Origin: CAZCPB01 sp964500365
GTDB lineage: Bacteria; Planctomycetota; Phycisphaerae; Phycisphaerales; UBA1924
Assembly (NCBI GenBank): GCA_964500365.1
Contig: CAZCPB010000097.1
Coordinates: 1-14,036, forward strand
Direction of reading: 5' to 3'
DNA: 14,036 nt
Below the pieces are notes generated by a model. That model did not search any database. It saw nothing but the letters and a program-made list of their open reading frames with translations, and had not been told where the DNA came from. Each line of letters starts with the position of its first letter. Position 1 is the stretch's first letter. Both the position numbers and the translations under genes were made by a program. Shown here one piece after another: positions 6,446 to 12,472 of this stretch.

Positions 6446-8998
6446 TCAGCACCCGGCTACGAAGGCCGCGGTGAAGGCGTCGAAGTCGTCGCCGTTGACG
6501 AATCCGTTGCCGTCGAAGTCAGCTTCGGGCTCGCCGGCCTCGAACGCCAGGACGAAGGAGTCGAAATCCTCGCCGTTGACAAACCCGTTCCCGTCGAAGT
6601 CGGCGGTGAGCGCGGCGGTGACGGCGACGTGCTGCGTGCCCGAGCGGGTCGTGAAGTTCGGCGCCGTGCCCAGTTCGCCCGTGCCGAAGGCGACCGGCGG
6701 GAGGACCTGGTTGCCCACGGTGCCGTCGCTCTCGACGAGGAACGCCGCGAGGGTGACGGGGTGGCAGGGGTCGAGGGGCGGCGAGAGCTGGAGGTCGGCG
6801 AAGGGGATGAAGATCTCGATGCCCGTGGTCGCCGTCGCGGCATTGGCGGCCGAGGAGCCGGTGACGCCGCCGGTGTTGGTGTTGTCGATGGCGACCTGGA
6901 GGCCGCTGGCGTTGCTGCCGCCTGTGAGCAGCCCGTCGCCGTCGTTGACGGTGCCCTGGCCGCGGTAGGTCTTGACGCCCGAGCCCGAGGTCGGGAGAAC
7001 GACCGAATCGACGAAGATGGTGCCTCCGGAGGCGTTCATGAAGAGCATGTCGTCGGGGTAGAAGCCGGCATCGAAGCGGGTGCCGGTAAGCTGCTGGAGG
7101 CCGCCCGGGGGCGGGTTGAGCGCGGAGGTGTTGACGACGTTCTGGCCGCCCGCGCGCGAGTCGATGAAGAGGGCCAGGGCGGTGGCGTTGGCGGGGAGGT
7201 TGCCGGTGAGGCCGATGTAGAGGCCGTCGGGGCCGGCGCGGGTGAAGAGCTGGTCGAGCTCGGCGACGTTGTCGCCGAAGGAGGTCGCGCAGGTCTGGGT
7301 CGCGGCGAGCGAGCCGGGCCCGTCGCCCGGCGTGCCGAGTTCGGTCGGGATGGCGACGCCGTCGACGCGCGACACGGGGGGTGCGGGGGGTTCGACGGAG
7401 ACCGAGAGCACGCGGTACGCGTACGCCGGGACGGAGAGGACGTACGAGGCCTTGTTGGCGTCGGTGATGGCGGTCAGGTTCGCGCCCGACTGGATGTCGG
7501 TGACGGGCGAGGAGCCGCCGGGGACGGTGAACGAGGAGAGGTTGAGGCTGGTGTTCTGCGTGGAGTTGCCGACGTTGATGGCGACGAGGAGGGTCTGGGC
7601 GGGGGCGTGGTGCTTGATGAAGGCCCAGACCTTGCCGCCGGAGGCGGTGACGGGGTTGTACGTGCCGCGCCGGAGCGCGGCGTTGTCCTTGCGGAGGGCG
7701 ATGAGGGTCTTGTAGTGCTCGAGGAGCGAGCCGGAGACGCCCTGCTGTTCCTGCACGCTTCGGCCGTCGTTGTTCTGTGAGAAGCGGTTGTTGTACGCCT
7801 GGCTGTTGCGGACGAAGTAGTTGGACATCGGTGCGCCCGCGACGGCGTTCCACTTGAAGGGCTCGCGCATGGGGATGTCGTTGGCGTCGGAGCCGTAGTT
7901 CTGCTTGGTGCCGGTCATGCCGATCTCGTCGCCGTAGTAGATGATGGGCGGGAAGGGCTGGAGGAGGTGCACCGCCGCGGCGGCTTTGGCGCGGTTGAAG
8001 CTCGCCGTCGAGCCGATCGCCGAGGCGAGGCGGTCCACGTCGTGGTCGCCGATGATGCAGAGGAAGGTGCGGTTGGCCGGGCTCGAGGGGAGCGCGGCAA
8101 CGGTCGCGGCCATGGAGGAGTAGAGGTTCGCGGCCGAGTCGTTGGCGAGCGCATCGCGGGCGGCGAACTCGAAGGGCTTGGTGAAGGTCGCGTCGTGCGC
8201 GGGCATGAGGCTCGCGCCGTGGCTGCCCCAGTCGGCCTGCTCGGCGAAGGTGAAGACCTGCGGGTTGACGGACTGGAGGCCCTGCTTCCAGGGGACCCAG
8301 AAGGAGTCGATGTTGTACCCCCAGCCGTCGGGGCCGTTGTCGTTGTACTGGTGGACGTGGTCGAGGCGGTAGCCGGCGATGCCGTCGCTCGGGTCGCCGT
8401 CGTTGTTCGGGTCGAGCCACTTCTGGCACCACGCGATGACCTGGTTGCGGGTCGCGGGGGTGCGGAGGTCCCAGTCGATGACGCCGACGGACTGGCCCGT
8501 CCACGTCGAGTACGAGTAGCCGTCGTACTGGGTGTTCTGCGAGTTGGTGAAGGCCAGCCATGAGTCGTACGGGCTGGCGGGGTTGTTGTACGCGGAGCCG
8601 AAGTAATTGGGCGTCGAGGCGTTGGTCGAGATCTGGTAGCAGACGGCGTCGATGAAGACCTTGATGCCGCGGGCCTTGGCCTGGGCGACGAAGTTGAGGA
8701 ATTCGGCTTCGGTGCCGAAGCGGGACGCGACCTGATCGATGGGGCCGTGCTGGTAGCCGTGGTAGGCGTTGGTGTTGTGGATCGGGTTCATCCAGACGGC
8801 GGTGACGCCGAGGGACTGGAGGTAATCGAGGCTGGCGGTCATGCCGTTGAAGTCGCCGTAGCGGTACTGGTCGTTGTTGGAGTCGCGCCAGGCGATGGGC
8901 ATGAAGTGGTAGAAGACGTCGTCGGCGGCGGGGGACTGGGCGAAAGCGCCCGGCGCGGCGGCGAGAACGACAGCGATCGAGAGGGGCTTGTTCGGCAT
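6446..8998 (-). CDS. Secreted GH13 alpha-amylase-like enzyme with C-terminal dockerin-like tail
   Basis: 850 residues; ATG with GGAG 5 nt upstream. A signal peptide (1-20, cleavage after AFA) exports it. The GH13 barrel runs from about 28 to 440. Region II is GYRLDHVH (nucleophile Asp213), region III is FTFAEQADW (acid/base Glu253) and region IV is IGDHDVDR (Asp320), so the triad is complete. Region I, FIDAVCYQ (Asp117), lacks the usual Asn-His, and region IV has Gly-Asp where Glu-Asn is common. A C-terminal beta domain follows (about 441-537). Residues 545-795 form a beta-rich domain with DGLYIGLTGNLPAN, ALFIDSRAGGQN and FDAGFYPDDML, a module recurrent in planctomycete exoproteins. Residues 799-850 are the double EF-hand tail ending in Gly-Cys. 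Starch, glycogen or related alpha-glucan hydrolysis is likely; exact specificity is not clear. Confidence 0.92.
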   Translation of the reverse strand: MPNKPLSIAVVLAAAPGAFAQSPAADDVFYHFMPIAWRDSNNDQYRYGDFNGMTASLDYLQSLGVTAVWMNPIHNTNAYHGYQHGPIDQVASRFGTEAEFLNFVAQAKARGIKVFIDAVCYQISTNASTPNYFGSAYNNPASPYDSWLAFTNSQNTQYDGYSYSTWTGQSVGVIDWDLRTPATRNQVIAWCQKWLDPNNDGDPSDGIAGYRLDHVHQYNDNGPDGWGYNIDSFWVPWKQGLQSVNPQVFTFAEQADWGSHGASLMPAHDATFTKPFEFAARDALANDSAANLYSSMAATVAALPSSPANRTFLCIIGDHDVDRLASAIGSTASFNRAKAAAAVHLLQPFPPIIYYGDEIGMTGTKQNYGSDANDIPMREPFKWNAVAGAPMSNYFVRNSQAYNNRFSQNNDGRSVQEQQGVSGSLLEHYKTLIALRKDNAALRRGTYNPVTASGGKVWAFIKHHAPAQTLLVAINVGNSTQNTSLNLSSFTVPGGSSPVTDIQSGANLTAITDANKASYVLSVPAYAYRVLSVSVEPPAPPVSRVDGVAIPTELGTPGDGPGSLAATQTCATSFGDNVAELDQLFTRAGPDGLYIGLTGNLPANATALALFIDSRAGGQNVVNTSALNPPPGGLQQLTGTRFDAGFYPDDMLFMNASGGTIFVDSVVLPTSGSGVKTYRGQGTVNDGDGLLTGGSNASGLQVAIDNTNTGGVTGSSAANAATATTGIEIFIPFADLQLSPPLDPCHPVTLAAFLVESDGTVGNQVLPPVAFGTGELGTAPNFTTRSGTQHVAVTAALTADFDGNGFVNGEDFDSFVLAFEAGEPEADFDGNGFVNGDDFDAFTAAFVAGC
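6449..6604 (-). repeat. 52-residue double EF-hand (GC-ending dockerin-like) tail, copy 1
   Basis: This encodes residues 799-850 of the amylase-like protein. Two loops of the type DFDGNGFVNGxD are 28 residues apart. Asp/Asn occupy positions 1, 3, 5, 9 and 12 of each loop, as in dockerin-type calcium sites. The tail ends AAFVAGC followed by the stop codon. Confidence 0.85.
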
Positions 8999-9241
8999 GA
9001 GGGCTCCGTCGGTGGTCGCGTATCGCGCTGAGAGCAGAACTTCCGCATTGTAAGTGGACGGGCTTCAGATCCGCGCGCATTTTTCGGGATGGGGTGCGTG
9101 TTACCGCCCGCCTTGTGTGCGGGAAGCCGGCCGCGGCTGTATCAGGGAATGCGCCCCGCGACTCCGTACTCTCGGGCGTTTGCCTCATTCGTCGAAGATG
9201 GGGAATTCGGAGGGGGTATCGGGGGGAAAAAGGGGTTCGCG
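8999..9241. other. Divergent intergenic region between the amylase and VPxPG-tailed protein genes
   Basis: The 243-bp spacer should carry both promoters. On the minus strand, TACAAT (9052-9047) could be a -10 box for the amylase gene, about 50 bases before its ATG, but there is no -35 match at 17 bp. On the plus strand I see no convincing promoter. G-rich runs (9210-9235) lead into the ribosome binding site AAGGGG of the downstream gene. No small gene was recognised. Confidence 0.4.
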
Positions 9242-9952
9242 ATGAGCGGAAAAAGCTTGTTCGTGTGCGGGTGCGCGGTCTCTCTCGCGGCCGGGGCGCT
9301 CGGGGGGCCGGTGTTCTCGGGGACGACGTCGCTGAGCGCGAGCTACGGCGCGTTCGATGGCGGGGGGGGCGGCGGGGAGATGCTCGCGTCCACGGCCTCG
9401 CTGCACTTCACGGCGATTTCGCTCGGCGAGGTGCCGGACCGGTTCGAGACGTTCTGCATGGAGCGGCACGAGGCGGTGGGTGGGGCGACGCACCGCGCGG
9501 ACCGCAACGACCGCACGGTCGCCGACCCGACCAACCCGCTGTACCAGGGTGGGCTGCACGGGGGCCAGCAGGACCCGCTCTCCGACGGCACCGCGTGGCT
9601 GTACTCGCGGTTCATCACGGGGACGCTGGCGGGGTACCGCTACGGGGGAACGTGGGCGGAGCGCGCGGCGGACGCCGAGGCGGTGCAGGCGGCGATCTGG
9701 GCGCTGGAGGAAGACATGGCGGCGCCGGGGGCGGGGACGAACCCGTTTTATGATGCCGCGCTGGGCGCGGTGTCGGGCGGGTACGCGAACGACGGGAGCG
9801 TGCAGGTGCTGAACCTGTACACGCTGTTCAACATGGGCGGGAACATCGTGCGGGACGACTACCAGGACGTGGTGGTGATGGTGCCGGGGCCGGGGGTGCT
9901 GATGATCGGGGCGGTGGGGGCAGCGGGGGTGGTTGGGCGAAGGCGGCGGTAG
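9242..9952 (+). CDS. Exported VPxPG-tailed (PEP-CTERM-like) protein with candidate Cys-Gln thioester domain
   Basis: 236 residues from an ATG with AAGGGG 6 nt upstream; the frame is open upstream to 9089, but that part has no signal peptide or ribosome site. Residues 1-22 are a signal peptide. The end is VPGPG (215-219), a hydrophobic helix (219-232) and RRRR, the layout of PEP-CTERM/VPxPGA sorting tails. The body contains RFETFCMERHE (68-78), SDGTAWLYSRFITGTL (114-129) and DAEAVQAAIWALEED (144-158). A Cys in a 'FC-hydrophobic-E' context and a Gln in 'VQAAIW' match the two half-motifs of thioester (TED/TIE) surface domains, where Cys and Gln side chains cross-link and can bind covalently to targets. 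Whether a bond forms here is inference. Gly-rich codons 40-45 include a run of eight G. It stops 27 bp from the convergent propeller gene. Confidence 0.78.
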   Translation: MSGKSLFVCGCAVSLAAGALGGPVFSGTTSLSASYGAFDGGGGGGEMLASTASLHFTAISLGEVPDRFETFCMERHEAVGGATHRADRNDRTVADPTNPLYQGGLHGGQQDPLSDGTAWLYSRFITGTLAGYRYGGTWAERAADAEAVQAAIWALEEDMAAPGAGTNPFYDAALGAVSGGYANDGSVQVLNLYTLFNMGGNIVRDDYQDVVVMVPGPGVLMIGAVGAAGVVGRRRR

Positions 9953-9979
9953 GGCCGAAGCCGGTCGCCAGTCCGTCAG

Positions 9980-12448
9980 TCAGCACCCGGCGACGAATGC
10001 GGCGATGAACCCGTCGAAGTCGTCTCCGTTCACGAAGCCGTTGGCGTCGAAGTCGGCCGCGGAGTCGCCCGCTTCGAATCCGGCGACGAACGCGTCGTAG
10101 TCCTCGCCGGTCACGAACCCGTCGCCATTGAAATCGGCGGGGCAGGCGGCCGTCGGGGCGGTCCAGAGGCCGCGCCCGTGGGTGGCGCACAGGAGCGTGG
10201 TCGAGCCGTGGAAGAACGTGAGTTCGTAGACGGCGGCGGCGTCGGGGCCCTCGGTGCTGGTGGACCACGTCTGGCCGCCGTCGGCTGAGGCGAAGACGCC
10301 GACCTCGGTCCCGGCGTAGATCCAGTTGCGCCTCGCGGGGTGGAGCGCCACGCCACGGACGGGTGCGCGCGGCAGGGCGGTCGCGCCGCTGCCGCTGACG
10401 GAGTGCCACGTCGCGCCCGCGTCGGTCGTGCGCGACAGGTTGTCCTGGGTGAAGCCGCCGAACGCGGCGTAGACGGTGCCGGGGTCGAAGGGGTCGATCA
10501 CGAGGCGCGTGCAGTAGCGGTCGGGAAGGGGATCGATCGCGCCGTTGTCGTCCACGCTGGTCCACGACGGCGCCGCGGCGGTTCCGTTGACCGTCATGTC
10601 GATCCGGCCGTCGTTCTGCGCCACGTAGATGATGTCGGAGTTCCCCGGCGCCACCGCGATGGCGGAGATCAGGCTGCTGCCCGCGGGGCGGATGCTCGCC
10701 CACGTCGGGCTCAGGAGCGCCGTGCGGACGTTCTTGCTCCGCCACAGGCTGGCGCCCCCGGCGAGCATCGTGTTCGGATTGTTGGGATCGAGGATGAAGG
10801 GCGCGATGAAGTTCGCGGCATTCGGGTTGCCCGCGTCGGCGAGGCCGCTCGTGATGTAGGTGACGTTCGCGCCGCCGTTGTTGGAGCGGTGGATCTTCAG
10901 GTGGATGAACTCGCCGTACAGGTAGTTGGTGTTGGTCCAGTCGATGGCGGAGTAACCGCCGTCTCCGCCGAAGGGGAACGACGCGGTGTCGGAGGTGCCC
11001 TGGAGAAGCAGGTGCCCGTTGTCCTGCGTGCCGCCGTAGATCTTGCCGGTGGGTCCGTGGCCCGCGGCGGCGTAGAACTGCGAGGTGCGGTAGGTCTGCT
11101 CGAGGCGGGCCCAGCCGGTGCCCTGTCCGGCGGCGTACGCGTCCTCGGTCTTGTAGACGCCCCCGTCGGTGCAGATGTAGACGCGCCGGTTGGTGGTGCC
11201 GTTGAAACCCGGGTCGCTGATGATGGTGTGGATGTCGGGGTGCGGATCGATCGTGTTGATGTAGCCGTTCGAGACCTGCGTGAACGTGACGCCCCCGTCG
11301 GTCGAACGCATCACGTGGCCCATGCCGGACATGAGGATGTCGGGGTTGGTGGGATCGACCCAGAGGGGTGAGCGGTACCAGTCGGTCTCGAGGGTGCCGG
11401 CGGTCACGGGCGAGTAGCTCTGCCCGCCGTCGGTCGACTTGAACACCTTTTTCTCGTACGCGCTCGTGGCGTACACGATGGAGGGCGTGCTGCGCGAATA
11501 AGCGAGGGCGATCCGGCTGTGGAAGCCGGGCTTGTAGTCGAGGCCGGCGGCGATGCTCCAGGTCTTGCCCCCGTCGGTCGAGTAGAGGGCGCGGTTGAAC
11601 CACTCCTGGGCCGCGGCGTTCCAGTCGGCCACCGCCGCGACGCACTTGCTCTGCGTGGTCGGGTCGAAGGCGACGGCGGTCCCGCCCTGGGCCCAGTACA
11701 CGGAGGACCACGTCGCGCCGCCGTTGGTGGAGCGGAAGAGTCCCTCGTAGAACCTGGCCGCGAGGACCACGTTGGGGTTGGTGGGGCTCACGGCCACGGA
11801 GAGCGTGTCGTGGTTGGTCCACCCGGCCGTGCTGGAAAGGTGGGACCACGTGGCGCCGGCGTCGGTGGACTTGTACATGCCCATGCCGAAGACGCCGTCG
11901 CCGCAGAGGAAGGATTCGCCGGTGCCGGCGTACATGATGCTGGGGTTCGAGGGGGCCATCGCCATGGAGACGATGGACAGGCTGGCGAGCTGGTCGTTGG
12001 CCGGCGTCCACGTGAGGCCGCCGTCGAGGCTGTCCCAGATGCCCCCGCTCACGGCGCCGGCCCAGAGCCGGTCGGTCTGCGCGGGATGGACCAGGAGCGA
12101 GCGTGTGCGCCCGCCCACGTTCGAGGGGCCGCGGCTGGTCCACTGGTCGGGGGCGATCCCCGCGATCCGTCGCGAGCCGGGGCCTTCCCAGGCCGCGATG
12201 TTCCCGGCGCGTTGAGCGAGTGCCGCGCGGAGGGCGCCTGGCGGGATCACCCCGTGCTCATCGACCCACGCGAGGCGCCGCCATTCGTACGCCTTGGCGG
12301 CCTCGGTGAGGGGTTCGCCGCGTTCCTGATCGAGAGCGGACAGCGCGACCGGGCGCGGGACCGGGGCGGGGCGACCGGGGCCCGAGCACGTGATCGTGGT
12401 GGCGGCGATCAGGAGGCCGCCGGCGAAAAGCACGGGTCCGCGATGCAT
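9980..12448 (-). CDS. BNR/Vps10-like multi-repeat propeller exoprotein with dockerin-like tail
   Basis: 822 residues; ATG with AGAGGA 9 nt upstream. A signal sequence (about 1-22) ends near TITCSG, which is a poor lipobox. From about 100 to 765 the protein is a chain of BNR/Asp-box repeats: SLDGGLTW, STDAGATW, STNGGATW, STDGGKTW, STDGGQSY, STDGGVTF, TTDAGATW and SADGGQTW. Each follows a strand such as 'IMYAGTGES' or 'IYAGTEVGVF'. GTQDNGH (474-480) with FGGDGGYSAID (493-503) is typical of the large sortilin/Vps10-like or GH74-like propellers. Catalytic residues for a known glycosidase cannot be assigned. Residues 771-822 are the double EF-hand tail. It is 24 bp behind the deiminase gene on the same strand, so they are very likely co-transcribed. 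A role in binding polymers or proteins outside the cell is inference. Confidence 0.85.
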   Translation of the reverse strand: MHRGPVLFAGGLLIAATTITCSGPGRPAPVPRPVALSALDQERGEPLTEAAKAYEWRRLAWVDEHGVIPPGALRAALAQRAGNIAAWEGPGSRRIAGIAPDQWTSRGPSNVGGRTRSLLVHPAQTDRLWAGAVSGGIWDSLDGGLTWTPANDQLASLSIVSMAMAPSNPSIMYAGTGESFLCGDGVFGMGMYKSTDAGATWSHLSSTAGWTNHDTLSVAVSPTNPNVVLAARFYEGLFRSTNGGATWSSVYWAQGGTAVAFDPTTQSKCVAAVADWNAAAQEWFNRALYSTDGGKTWSIAAGLDYKPGFHSRIALAYSRSTPSIVYATSAYEKKVFKSTDGGQSYSPVTAGTLETDWYRSPLWVDPTNPDILMSGMGHVMRSTDGGVTFTQVSNGYINTIDPHPDIHTIISDPGFNGTTNRRVYICTDGGVYKTEDAYAAGQGTGWARLEQTYRTSQFYAAAGHGPTGKIYGGTQDNGHLLLQGTSDTASFPFGGDGGYSAIDWTNTNYLYGEFIHLKIHRSNNGGANVTYITSGLADAGNPNAANFIAPFILDPNNPNTMLAGGASLWRSKNVRTALLSPTWASIRPAGSSLISAIAVAPGNSDIIYVAQNDGRIDMTVNGTAAAPSWTSVDDNGAIDPLPDRYCTRLVIDPFDPGTVYAAFGGFTQDNLSRTTDAGATWHSVSGSGATALPRAPVRGVALHPARRNWIYAGTEVGVFASADGGQTWSTSTEGPDAAAVYELTFFHGSTTLLCATHGRGLWTAPTAACPADFNGDGFVTGEDYDAFVAGFEAGDSAADFDANGFVNGDDFDGFIAAFVAGC
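9983..10138 (-). repeat. 52-residue double EF-hand tail, copy 2
   Basis: This encodes residues 771-822 of the BNR protein. The loops are DFNGDGFVTGED and DFDANGFVNGDD, 28 residues apart, and the end is AAFVAGC. Length and spacing are identical to the amylase copy, although the catalytic parts in front are unrelated. Confidence 0.85.
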
Positions 12449-12472
12449 GCGTGAGTCCTCTTCGCACTTCGG

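Noticed and set aside
5195..7780. Very long open frame (861 codons) on the plus strand
   Set aside because: It is antisense to the DoxX, DUF4239 and amylase genes. Its product is an E/G/R/V-rich low-complexity chain typical of high-GC shadow frames.
6519..9188. Long open frame (889 codons) on the minus strand overlapping the amylase
   Set aside because: It is the +1 shadow of the amylase gene: Arg/Pro/His-rich with no domain, while the other frame has a signal peptide and complete GH13 motifs.
9089..9241. Earlier start for the VPxPG-tailed protein
   Set aside because: The frame is open, but the added 51 residues contain no signal peptide. The ATG at 9242 has a ribosome site and a signal peptide right after it.
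10340..11371. 343-codon plus-strand frame opposite the BNR gene
   Set aside because: It is an antisense shadow rich in Val/Gly/Asp/Arg, without ribosome site or family resemblance.
9828..12143. 771-codon minus-strand frame in another phase of the BNR gene
   Set aside because: Its Arg/His/Pro-rich composition is a frame shadow. The phase used has Asp-boxes and the dockerin-like tail.
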